From assembly GCA_963575745.1 (NCBI GenBank), contig CAUYUJ010000181.1:539635-603634 (forward strand): a DNA stretch of 64,000 bases, in the 5' to 3' direction. The notes under the pieces are model-generated. The model worked only from the letters and a program-made list of their open reading frames with translations. It did no database searches and was not told the origin of the DNA. The translations under genes and the position numbers were made by a program. Numbering within the stretch: position 1 is the first letter of the stretch; each line of letters begins with the position of its first letter. This DNA is from Prorocentrum cordatum. Its lineage: Eukaryota > Sar > Dinophyceae > Prorocentrales > Prorocentraceae. Of the stretch, positions 43,661-53,490 are shown piece by piece.

Positions 43661-44074
43661 CGGGCGATGCGCCCCGAGGACGAGGCCCCGGGGGCGGCCC
43701 CCTACGGCCGCAGGCGACGAGGACGCGAGGCGAGGCGCCCTGTGCTCTCATGGGGCACCCCGGGGGAGCGCAACGGCACGGTCGGGGTCGGCGGCGCGCA
43801 CGAGGGGGGGGTGACCTTCGAAGAAGGCGGGGGAGCTTCCAAGGAGGGAAGGGCCGTCTCAGAAGGCCTCGGAGGCTTCGAGGGAGGCCACTTGGAAGCC
43901 GGGTGGGCTTCTAAGGAGGCCCATGCCTTCGTCGAGCTTTGCCCGCCTTCTTCGAAGGCCGCACCCCTCGCGCTACCCCCTTGTGGGTGCCGCCAGCGGT
44001 GGCCGTGCAAAGGACTGCACTTCCCGCTGCGGTGCGGCCGGCAGGACGGGCCACTCCGAGCAGGGAGCGGACAA
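43661..44074. other. GC-rich stretch with TTCGAAGG/CTTCGA motifs
   Basis: Continues the open plus-strand frame from the GGA tract. Contains repeated GGAGGCTTCGAGG / CTTCTAAGGAGGC motifs at 43,815-43,970 related to those at 1,770-1,910. Coding is uncertain. Confidence 0.3.
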
Positions 44075-44213
44075 GCGCGTTCCCCTACTCGCAAAGTAAC
44101 TACTCGCAAATGGCCTGCATCCGCCATGGGGGGGGTTACGATACATTACATGGATGTAGACATGCGTTTTTCGAACGTTTGCGAGTAGGCACTTTGCGAG
44201 TAGTGGAACGCGC
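44075..44213 (+). mobile_element. Family T inverted-repeat element
   Basis: A 139-bp element with 38-bp arms, about 33 of 38 pairing. Left: GCGCGTTCCCCTACTCGCAA, then AGTAACTACTCGCAAATG; right is the inverse of GCGCGTTCCACTACTCGCAA, then AGTGCCTACTCGCAAACG. Each arm contains the unit CTACTCGCAAA twice. No clear target-site duplication and no coding capacity. Confidence 0.75.
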
Positions 44214-44289
44214 TTGGTGAGGGCAGGCGGAGGGTCGCGGCGGCACGGGGTGGGCCGAAACAGGCGGGGAACCGCAAGCGAGGACGGCC

Positions 44290-44800
44290 ACTGGGGTCTT
44301 CGGTCGAGCTTCCTATATATATGGGGCCACGAACCGTGTGAGGGGTGTCGCAAAGCATGTGAGAGGAGTGCCGAAATGGTCGGGGAGCCAGATGCAAGAA
44401 CAGCCACTGGGATCTTCGGTGGAGCTGCCTATCGGGCCACGAAACGTGAGGGGTGTTCCGAAGTGGGCAGGAAACCGCATGTGAGAACGGCCACGGGGGC
44501 CTTCGGTGGAAATTCCTCTGTTGCCACGAGACGTGTGAGGGGTCTGTGAAGCCACGAATCGAGCGATGATCGTGCCGAAATGGGGGGAACCGCATGCGAG
44601 GACGGCAACCAAGGTCGTCGGTGAAGCTCCCTATGAAACCACCGAACGTGTGATGGGTGTTCCGAAATGTGCGGGAAACCGCATGCGAAGACGGCCACTG
44701 GGGACGTCGGGGGAGCTCCCTGTGGGGCCACGAACCGTGTGAGGGGTATGCCGAAACTTTCTGGGTACCGCATGCAAGGGGGTGCGCCGAAATGGGCGTG
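44290..44800 (-). repeat. About 90-bp satellite array, locus 4 (inverted)
   Basis: Five to six units in the opposite orientation to loci 1-3: GGGGCCACGAACCGTGTGAG, GAAATG(G/T)(G/T)CGGG, GCATGCGA(A/G)(G/A)ACGGCCACT and TTCGGTGGAGCT. Spacing alternates near 89 and 113 bp. Confidence 0.85.
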
Positions 44801-44809
44801 GCAGCCTAG

Positions 44810-45055
44810 GGACGATAAGGATGAGGATGAGGATGAGCATGATGACGACAACGACGACGGCGACGACGACGACGATGAGGATGAGGATACGGATAAGGAT
44901 GACAAGAACGACGACGACGATGACGATGACGACACTGCAAGGAGGAGGAGGACGAGGAGGAGGATGGGGATGCTGATGCTGATTGTGATGGTGAATAATG
45001 ATGGTGATGCTGACGAAGCTGATGATGACGATGATGACGGCGTGATGGTGAGTCA
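44810..45055 (+). repeat. GAT/GAC trinucleotide tract
   Basis: GATGAG, GACGAC and GATGATGAC runs with a short GGAGGA insert. Acidic frames are by-products. Confidence 0.9.
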
Positions 45056-45600
45056 GGGATGGGAGGAGGGAGGAGGGAGAGGAGGACAGGAGACGGAGGA
45101 GAGGACGCGGGACGCTGTCACTTCAAAACGAAGACCTGACACCACGGGACGGCTGGAGAGAAAGGAGTGAGGGCGGGAGGGAGGGAGTGATGCGGGGGGA
45201 GGCCCGCCCCTGCTGCAATCCACAGCAGGCGAGCAGCGCACGCGCGCGCGCGCGACGGGTCGCCTAAGGCCGTCTCCGAGAACCCGTTGGAGGGCTCTTC
45301 GGCTGGATCCTCGAGGCACGTCCTCGCCCGTCCCTTTGTGCGCAGATGCACAGCTGTCCCAACCCGTCCTGCTGCTCCTCGCCGTCGTCGTCGTCGTCGT
45401 CGTCCTCCTCCTCCTCCTCCTCCGCTTCCTCCTCCTCCTTCCCCTTCTCGTTGCTCCCTCCTTATCAGAAACCATCTCGGGTCTAGCGAGCCTTGGTTCT
45501 AGCCAGCTGCTTGCCTCGGATAAGCCCAAAGCTGGAGCACCAAATGCGCATGCTTTGGCGCCGTCAAAGATATCTTCTTCGTGCTGGTGAACGCTGAGCG
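45056..45600. other. Unique stretch with a GTC/CTC microsatellite
   Basis: CGCGCGCGCGCGCG at about 45,241, and GTCGTC, then CTCCTC repeats at 45,384-45,440. No supported gene. Confidence 0.4.
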
Positions 45601-45688
45601 GGCCCGTTCATGCCACCTCGGGTTGTGTTTCTTGGCTATCTACCGGAAGCCCCACCGCGCTTCTCTGGGGCTGTTATCCAAGATCTGA

Positions 45689-46449
45689 ATGTCCCACCGC
45701 GCTGGCCAAGGTCTTCTTCGTTGGCGTGTGTCTCTGGTATCGCTGGGCATGGCAATTTTCATTGTGGTCGTGGGTGTCTCCTGCACGTTCGATTTCGTCG
45801 GCGGGCTCAGCCGCGTGCGTAGGGGATACCTGCGGGCGGTGCGGCACGCCGGCTTGCGGCAGTGGTGGCGCCGAGCGGTATCATTTGTGCTCATCTCTAC
45901 GATTGTCATGGCTATCGTTGCTTCGGGTACAGACGCCTTATCTCTTGCAGCTCTGATATGCAATACGTCATGTCCTCGCCTCTGCGGGGTATGATGCGGT
46001 TTGGGTTCATATGCATTGTGGGTCTTGGGCGACGCCTTTTGTCAACGGTCGACGAGTGGAGCTGTGGCTTGTATGCGCAGATTGTGCTCGGTGGCTTTCG
46101 GTTCTGGTATATGTGCACGTGTGCTCTTTGCCACGCCCGTGTGCTTCATTGCTGGGCTAAGCCTGCTGCTGCGTTGGTGATGCCCGCCGTTGGGCGCCTG
46201 CTTGTTCGTGCTGCTCGCGTGCTCATCACGCTCCTGCGCCTGCAGCCCTGGCTGCGGTCCCTGGGTGTGGTCGTTGATGTCGTCCTGCGCCCGCTGCCAG
46301 GCAACTTCGGCCCCGGCTGGCCGCTCTGGCGCGCTCATCTTTTTGTTTGGCTCTACGCCGCTCGAAGGCACCAGGAACAGTCGCCAGCTGCTGTGAGCAA
46401 AGCAGCTGGCCGCTCTGGCGCGCTCATCCTGGAACTCTTTCCGCGGTGA
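45689..46449 (+). other. Possible exons of a membrane protein
   Basis: Two overlapping plus-strand frames have a protein-like, hydrophobic composition. 45,689-45,994 carries spans such as VSLVSLGMAIFIVVVGVSC and FVLISTIVMAIVASG. 45,862-46,449 continues with MRFGFICIVGLG… and RAARVLITLLRLQPWLR. A frame change between them would require an intron or an error. The direct repeat GGCCGCTCTGGCGCGCTCAT occurs at 46,320-46,339 and 46,408-46,427. No family was recognised. Confidence 0.3.
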
Positions 46450-46599
46450 GTGCCATCCACCTCCTGTCCTCTGCGGCCGCCCCGCCCCGCCCTGCCCGTC
46501 GCCTGCAGCCGGCCAATTCTAGTCTGCCGAGCGCCCCCAGCAACCCCCCTCCGCCTCCTCCTCCCGCCTCCGCGTCCCTCTTCCCCCTTCCCATTTCTC

Positions 46600-47490
46600 C
46601 TCCAGGAGACGCCCAGTAGGACCCGAAGGGGCCTCCAAACAGGCCCTCAGGAGACCTCCCAAGAGACTCAAAAAGGCATCTAAGAGGACTCTGGCTCACA
46701 ACCCAAAAACCAGGCGTGGTAGCGCATCAGGCCGAAGACCACTACTTCTGCGGACCGCTGTTGGCTTGCCACAGGGGTACACGGCGTGCCAGAATTCTTC
46801 GGGTTTTGATTATGTAAAAAAAGGCTGTCCCGGTGGAGTTTCACACGATCGTGCCGGCCTCGCGGGAGGCTCCCCGACTATGTCTCCCGTTGCCCAGATC
46901 GCCTCCAAGACGGCCAAGATGGCCTCGATTGTGCCCCAAAGACGGCCAATATGTTTCCAAGAGAGCCTGAGATGGCCCCAAGATGTCTCCACGACGGGCC
47001 GAGATGCACCCAAGACGGCCCGAGACGTCCTCCAGACGGCCCAAGAGGCCCCGAAGACGCCCCAAGAGGGCTCCAAAAGGACCTCCAGGAGGCAAACATC
47101 CTTGATTCCCCATTTGTGTTTCAATGATTCTAGCGGTCTCGCCTTTTCGGGCTTCCGACGCTCCAAAACGGCCCCATAGGCCCCCAAGGTCGCCCCGAGA
47201 GGCCCCCCAAGATGCCTGCAGGAAGGCCCACGAGCGCCCCAAGATGGCCCAAAGGCCCCCGAGACGGCCCCGGGAGGGCCCCGGCAGACCTCCGAGACGG
47301 CCCTGCAGCGCCCAGGAGGGGACTCACGGCTGTCCGGAGCGGGCGCCAAGATGGCCTATGAAGGCCAGGAGGCCCCCCTGGAGGCAGGCCCACAGAGACC
47401 CCCAAGAGGCCCCAAACAGGCCCCCCCCTCCCGGGCGCCCCCAAGAGGTCCCGCAAGAGGCCCCCAGCAAGGCTCCCAGGAAGCCCACAG
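46600..47490 (+). repeat. Degenerate CCAAGACGGCC-type tandem repeat
   Basis: Irregular 15-17-bp units (CCAAGACGGCCCGAGACGTC, CCAAGAGGCCCC) cover most of this stretch, with a gap at about 47,100-47,160. The minus-strand frame gives a periodic LGASWGVLGA-like peptide, a typical repeat translation; it could be expressed but has no domain. Confidence 0.7.
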
Positions 47491-47497
47491 GAGCATC

Positions 47498-47595
47498 CTC
47501 TCCTCCTCCTCCTCCTCCTCCTCCTCCTCCTCCTCCTTCTAGTCCTCCTTCTCGTCTCTCTCCTCCTCCTCCTCCTCCTGCTCCTCCTCCATTAT
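47498..47595 (+). repeat. TCC tract
   Basis: About 100 bp of CTC repeats with a few T insertions. Confidence 0.95.
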
Positions 47596-48590
47596 ATTCC
47601 TCTCCCAACATGTTCCCCTGAGGGGTTCCACAATGGGGGATCACCCAACGCTTGACCGCATGGGCGATTCCAAAAGGCTGGGGGGCGCAGTAATTCGCCG
47701 CAGACGTCTTCGATGTTCGCGGCACCATCGTTTTCGCTCACTCTTGGAATGCTAGAGAGCGCTCGAGCGAGACCTCAAATAATACCGAAACCCGAAACCC
47801 GTTCTCCCTGGAGCAATAGTAAGCCAAACGCTTCAGTGCTGAACTTCGTCCTGGGATTCAGTATGAGCATCGAAACAGGCATATGAGCGAGGCAATGTGA
47901 ACCAAGCCAAGATCACACGTTTCGAACATAACATGCGAGACTCCTCATGCAGAGTCTGGTCAAGTCTCTGCAAACGGCCTCTCCTTCGCGTTCTGAACCA
48001 GATTCTTGGCCAACTCCGAGACGGACCACATCCTTACAGACGCAAACTCTCTGCTGCTGCCATGTCGTATACGGTCCCACTCCTCTCCACCTTGACGGGG
48101 AACGATCAAGGGGGGAAACATCAAGCGTAAATCAGCGATACATCGCAGATCGATCGGCGAAAATCCCACGGACAGCGAGGCCACGTGTTCCTAGGCGGAG
48201 TGGGCTGTCACGCGACAACGGCGCGCTTGGGAGTCAAAGCGTTCCCCCCCCTGAGCCTATCTACCACTATCGTTGCCCTTGGCTCAGAGCAGGGCGAATG
48301 AACAAGCGGGAGCTCAAAGCCCGACCCAGGACCCCTCCCGAGGTCCAAACGCACCAACTTCCCGAGCTGCCTCCAGCTGTGGCGACGAGGGGCCCCCCCG
48401 AAGGCCAACTACTGTTGTCTCAACTCGCCCTCCTTGGATTGGCCACGGACCCTGGAATCCGACGCTGCGAAAATACTGCAACCGCGCGAGACAGTGCAAC
48501 CCGAGCCTTCGACCCCATCCTCCTGCGTCATGCCTCGAGCGGGACCGAGCCGTGATGGTCCTGGGGCCCATAGCGAGGCAGACTCGCCCG
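47596..48590. other. Unique stretch, no supported gene
   Basis: Moderate GC content. Around 48,350-48,430 the sequence resembles 40,640-40,720 (GTGGCGACGAGGGGCCCCCC, then CGAAGGCCAACT). Frames lack recognisable domains. Confidence 0.35.
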
Positions 48591-48593
48591 TTG

Positions 48594-48757
48594 GGAGGAG
48601 GAGGAGGAGGAGGAGGAGGAGGAGGAGGAGGAGGAGGAGGAGGAGGAGGAGGAGGGGGAGGAGGGGGAGGAGGAGGAGGAGGAGGAGGAGGAGGAGGAGG
48701 AGGAGGAGGGGAGGAGGAGGAGGAGAGGAGGAGGAGGAGGAGGAGGAGGAGGAGGAG
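48594..48757 (+). repeat. GGA tract
   Basis: About 160 bp of (GGA)n with GGGGGA and GAGAGGA variants. Confidence 0.95.
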
Positions 48758-48968
48758 GGTCTCAGAGTCGGGCTCCCCGCCCCCGCCCTGCCGCCGCCGC
48801 CCCCCCCCCTCCCGGCCGCCGCCCCCGCCTCGACAGCCCCGGGGGGCGCTTGCGCGGAGGCCCGCGGCCCAGCATGTCCCGGCTGGACGTGGCGGTGCCG
48901 GAGGCCACGACGGCCTCGCGCTCTCCCGGCGGAGGGGGTCAGAGGGCGAGGAGCGGAGAAGCGCTGCA
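48758..48968 (+). other. GC island between GGA tracts, possible exon
   Basis: Non-repetitive and very GC-rich. The plus-strand ATG at about 48,873 reads MSRLDVAVPEATTASRSPGG… before entering the next GGA tract. It may be an exon or noise. Confidence 0.3.
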
Positions 48969-49469
48969 GGAGGAGGAGGAGGAGGAGGAGGAGGAGGAGG
49001 AGGAGGAGGAAGAGGAGGAGGAGGAGGACGGAGGGAGGAGGGAGGAGTGAGGAGAGAGGAGAGGAGGAGGAGGAGGAAGGGGAGGAGGAGGAGGAGAGGA
49101 GGGGAGGAGGAGGAGAGGAGGAGGAGGAGGAAGGAGGAGGAGGAGGAGGAGGAGGAGGAGAGGGGAAGGAGGAGGAGGAGGAGGAGAAGGAGGAGGAGGA
49201 GGAAGAGCGAGGATGAGGAGGGAGGAGGGTGGAGGAGGGGAAGGAGGAGGAGGAGGAGGAGGAGGAGGAGGAAGAGCGAGGATGAGGAGGGGGAGGGGGA
49301 GGAAGGGAGGAGGGAGGAGAGAGGAGGGAGGAGGAGGAGGATGAGGAAGATGACGAAGGAGGAGGAGGGGAGGAGGGCGGGGGGGGGAGGGGGAGGGGGA
49401 GGAGGAGGAGGAGGAGGAGGAGGAGGAGGAGGAGGAGGAGGAGGAGGAGGAGGAGGAGGAGGAGGAGGA
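48969..49469 (+). repeat. GGA-rich tract
   Basis: About 500 bp of GGA with GAAGAGCGAGGATGAGG variants repeated twice (about 49,203 and 49,272). It ends in a pure (GGA)n run joined to K copy 2. Confidence 0.95.
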
Positions 49470-50110
49470 CCAGTGTAAGTCCAAGGGCCATCAATGATGT
49501 TGGAATGCGCCCTTCCTCCAAGCTCCCCCTTCATAGGCCCCTACAAGGGGTCACTTCCCCCGAGGTACCTGCCTCGGGAAGACAGCCGTTTGAAGACCTT
49601 GAAGCATGGCAAAACATTGTTCTCGGGATTCCCCCCCCGAATCAACTTGAGTATTGCGTCTTGGCGATCTTGAATCGTGCCAGAACGCCACTCCTGGGAC
49701 TTCACCACTGCGAACCAATGTCATTGTTACACCCTCATAATCCTGAATCCTTCCAATGGGAATCCGTGAAACTCATGCAAATGTAAAGAACGAGTGTGCG
49801 CGGCGATAAAACGAGAACATCATTGCGGAAAGGAACCGCCCTCAATTCGTGAAACTCTTGTAAATCTTTAAAGCGAATGTGCGCGGCGCTAAAACGAGAT
49901 CAACATGTTGAAAACCAGTCGCCCTCAATCAATGCTCGCGGCGCTAGGCCGAGAGCCACATCTTGAAAACGGCCCGCCCTCCATCTGCTGTCATGTTTCA
50001 ATACCAAGAACACGAGCGGCGAGGAAGTCTCAGGCGAAACGCCGGGCCCACCCTAGGAACTAGCCTCGCGGTGCGACCGGGAAAACTTACTTATAAGGAA
50101 AAGGAATTGA
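49470..50110 (-). mobile_element. Family K element, copy 2 (inverted relative to copies 1 and 3)
   Basis: Reverse-complement order of 57,255-58,040: core (CATCAATGATGTTGGAA, CCTCCAAGCTCCC, TTGTTCTCGGGAT, GGCGATCTTGAATCGTGCCA), then about three units of an ~80-bp repeat (GTGTGCGCGGCGATAAAACG, CCGCCCTCAATTCGTGAAAC), then TTACTTATAAGGAAAAGGAA. It is bounded on both sides by GGA tracts. No protein is encoded. Confidence 0.8.
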
Positions 50111-50290
50111 AAGGGAGAAAAAGGAGGAGGAGGAGGAGAAGGAGGGGGAGGGGGAGGGGGAGGAGGAGGAGGAGGAGGAGGAGGAGGAGAGGAGGGGAGG
50201 AGAGAGGAGGAGGGGAGGAGGAGGGGATGATGATGATGATGAGGAGGAGGAAGAGAGAGAGGAAGGAGGGGAGGAGGGGAGGAAAAGGGC
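50111..50290 (+). repeat. GGA tract
   Basis: GGA with GGGGGA, GATGATGATGAT and GGAAGAGAGAGAGG variants, bounding K copy 2 on its right. Confidence 0.9.
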
Positions 50291-50429
50291 GAGGAACGCT
50301 TCAGGAGCGGAGGCGAGGGGCAGGGTCGTCGTCGCCAGAGGCGGTGGGGGGGGGGGGCGCGAAGGCCTCGGGGAGAGCCCAGGCTTGAAGAGGATCGGCC
50401 CTGCTGTGCGGTTTTGCTGGCCTTCTGGA

Positions 50430-50580
50430 GGCCTCCGTCGGCGTCGGCGGCGTCGGCGTGGCCGTCGCCGTCGCGGTCGCCGTCGCCGTCGCCGTCGTCG
50501 TCGCGGTCGTCGTCGTCGTGGTCGCCGTCGACGCCGACGTCGTCGACGTCGACGACGTCGTCGTCGTCGTCGTCGTGGCA
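50430..50580 (+). repeat. GTC/CGTCGC trinucleotide tract
   Basis: GTCGGCGTCG and GTCGCCGTCGC units end in a perfect palindromic stretch around GACGTCGTCGACGTCGACGA. Alternating Val/Arg/Asp frames are by-products. Confidence 0.9.
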
Positions 50581-50639
50581 GCTCGTTGGCGCGGACCGCC
50601 CCAACCACGACGCGATTGCACTGTCGCGGAAGGGGGGGG

Positions 50640-51416
50640 GCCGAATGGACGGGCCCCGCCGGACGCTGGTGCGCTGGACCTGCTATAAGCCGGAGGAACT
50701 CCCGTGGACGTGGAGGACCGAGGAGGACATCGAAGGAACAAGAAGGAAACGGACGAGGAGGCGAGGGAAGCGGACGAGGAGAGCGAGGAAATGCGAGCAG
50801 ATGGAAGGGGCGGCAACGGACGAGGAGGCAAAGGAGGAGAAGGATGCAGCGGACGAGAAGGACCCCGAGGAGGAATCGAATGAGAAAGCATTGAGGTTAT
50901 AAGGGGGACGGCCAGAAAGAAGAGGAAGTAGCAAAACATGGAAAAAGAGGAAGTCGAAGAGAAACATGATTACATTATACTTGTCCATGTCTCTCCCTTA
51001 TCCTCTCTCTCTCTTGTTCTACGCCTAATTGGAACTTATGCAGAATTCCAGGAGCCTCCCCAGTGGAGGCCATGGGAGGCTCCACGGAGGCTCCTGGACG
51101 GGATGGGGCCCGGTGGGTTGCGGCCCCTGGCAAGCCGCGCCGCGTTTCCAGCATGTGAGACATGTGTGCTAGGATGGGCATGGAGACAACGTTGCGTCCA
51201 GCCTCGTCCTTCCCAGCGCGACCTTGCCGCCACTCATATTGTGCAAGGGGAGATGGCGATCCTGCAAGGGGTCCTTCCAGGACGACCCCCCCCCCCGAAT
51301 TCTCGGAAGACCGCAGGATGCATTCCTTTTTCCTCATCCCCCTCATCAGTATATCATCGTCCTGCTTGCTGCTGCTCCCCCTCCCCCTCATCATCATCAT
51401 CATCATCATCATCTTT
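50640..51416. other. Unique stretch, no supported gene
   Basis: Purine-rich at 50,700-50,900, then mixed. (ATC)n at 51,388-51,413 abuts E copy 3. No domain was recognised. Confidence 0.4.
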
Positions 51417-51623
51417 GGACGCCCGAAATGGGTACTGAAAGAATGGGCACTATGCCCAACAACAAATGTTGTCCCAAGCCAACAGCGGCCGCTGTTGGGC
51501 AGGCGGCCTCCTGTCTCGAATGGACACAGGCTGCGGCGGCGCGGACAGCGAATCCTGTTCAGAATGAACAGGAACTGCTGTTGGGCATTGTACCCATTCT
51601 TTCAGTACCCATTTCGGGCGTCC
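51417..51623 (+). mobile_element. Family E element, copy 3, nearly intact
   Basis: A 207-bp element whose ends pair over about 45 bp with two mismatches (GGACGCCCGAAATGGGTACT, then GAAAGAATGGG; the right end is the complement). It contains the perfect 20-bp palindrome CCAACAGCGGCCGCTGTTGG (51,479-51,498) and CCTGTTCAGAATGAACAGG. It is inserted at the edge of an ATC microsatellite, with ATCATC on both sides. Very similar ends suggest recent movement. Confidence 0.92.
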
Positions 51624-51859
51624 AGATCATCAGTGCTCCTACTTCCCGATCCCTCCTCCGGCTAAGACAAACATAAAAAACAATCTCCGTGCAACGGAGG
51701 AAAACCCATTGCGACGGAGGGGGCGGAGCGGGCCTGCGAGACTGCGACCCGCACTGCGTACCGTGTGGGTGCCGACGGTTGGAGCCGATCCGCGCAGAAG
51801 TGTTTCAGCAGCTGCGCAAACACGTGTGCTCAAGGTTGCTCCGCACGTCCCTGGGGGCA

Positions 51860-53490
51860 GAGTGCATCGGCACAAAATGGAATCCGTCGCCTCGTACTCA
51901 GCAGGAAAAAGGAATGCCTTCTGTTCCAGATCCAATGTTTCTGGGTTCGTTGGCATGAACTTGAGCAAGTCGTCGGTCCAACGTCTTTTTGGTTTGCACG
52001 GGCGGCGTTTGGCATTGGGTTCCCAGCGCAAGTTAGGATCCTACGATAAGGCTTGCCAGATCCATTACGCCGCTGGTGTTTTTGCGACCCTGTAAAGCAC
52101 TTCCACTGTTTTTTTTCGTCTTTGCTGCGCGACCCAATCATCGATATTGAGCAACTGAATGTACTCTTCCGCCTCCAGCGTGCTTCCCGCTGACCCAACC
52201 CACCCGAAACTCCAAACGCTCTGTGGATTACATTGCCGCCGGATTTTTTCCTCATCGTCCACTGCGCTGTCCACGTCGGCCTTGCTGTCGACTGTCCGTG
52301 AAGCATCATTATCCTCCTGGCCACTTTCCAGCTGTGGTTCTTTACTGCGCGGCGTTCGCATGACTATTCTCAGCGTGTGCCTTTGGGCGCAACGCATCTT
52401 TCAAAAGAATTCTAGCTCCACGGTGAGGGTCCACGGTTCACATCCTTGCATTAATGCGGGCGTGGTACCACCATCCGGACTCGCAGACAAGACCGGCGTC
52501 CAAAAAGTTCATGTTTGAGGAAGGGTAAGCTGTTCCTTGCCATTGACATACGATGACCCATCTTTTAGAAAAAAACGCAATTTTCGCCAAGGGAATTTGG
52601 TGTTTCCTGTCAACTGTTCGATATCGGTATCCATGCCCTCGGTGTTGACGACGCATGCTGTCTGATATTTCTTCGTTTCGCCGTTACTGTTGCGGGATCT
52701 ACTTGTCGTTTTCTAAACGCAAAGCTAAGCCTCCTCCGCCATTCTATGCGGGTCGCTGACCAGCTGGGCAACATGCTTCAAGGATGTGGCAATAAAATAT
52801 GACATCTGCAAGGCGTAACTTACTCATCCGTGATTTGTTCGACAGCAATGGTACTCCAATCCTCGCTTTCACCCCCTGTATTTTGACTTCACGGATGACA
52901 CATTCTGGAAGGCGAATGAAAAGAAGGGAGCTGAGTGGGTCTCCCTGCTTTTCCCCACGTTGGATTGTTAGTGTATGGTTTTTGCCATCTGCTCTTGCGG
53001 ATGTTGTTTGGTCACGGCTTAGTCATGGTAAGGATCCAGCACTGCCTGGATATATCCTCCTTCAACGCCCTGGTCGGCTAACGCATCCATTCCCCTAACA
53101 GTGACGCTGTCGAATGCTTCTGGATGTCCAGTGCCACTGCCACTGCCCACAACGGTGGTATTCGTCATCTGTTTATTGTGGCAGCGCAGTTGTAAAGAGG
53201 TCGTCTGCCGTATCACGCCGCGGTCGGACACCAGCCTGGACCGGACCCTGCTCCTTGTCAAGCACTTGTATCACTCGACTGTAAAATAATATTGTAAGCA
53301 GATTGTAAAAATTGTATGAGGAAAATGAGTCCAACATTTTGCGGCAGACTCGGGTCCCCATTGTTGAAGATTGCTCTGACCACTCTGTGCTTCCATTTCT
53401 TGGCGTCGGCGGTATTCGGCTGATTACGTGGTTGTACAGCAAAAGAAAAAACTGTCGAAACGCCGTGCCTGTAGAACTGCTCATCTCAGA
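51860..53490 (-). pseudogene. LINE-type reverse transcriptase, eroded by frameshifts and stops
   Basis: Minus-strand pieces in the right order for a LINE polymerase: a stretch like VLDKEQGPVQAGVRPRRDTA (about 53,253-53,193), AFDSV of the palm motif (about 53,117-53,103), RGEKQGDPLSSLLF (about 52,962-52,913), then TSLKHVAQLVSDPHRM where a thumb-proximal segment is expected, then LNIDDWVAQQRRKK (about 52,160-52,110), and the C-terminal RRPCKPKRRWTDDL (about 52,007-51,966). The YADD-type catalytic box is degenerate (about 52,810). At least three frame changes and several stops make it inactive. Upstream to about 54,700 there may be remnants of the N-terminal part, not recognisable enough to call. 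Confidence 0.85.

Noticed and set aside
44075-44213. Inverted repeat read as a transcription terminator or tRNA-like fold
   Set aside because: The 38-bp arms with doubled boxes are far longer than such structures and fit a transposable element better.
46810-47349. Minus-strand 179-codon frame with LGASWAV-like periodicity
   Set aside because: It mirrors the 15-17-bp nucleotide repeat and lacks any recognisable domain, so it is listed as a repeat instead.
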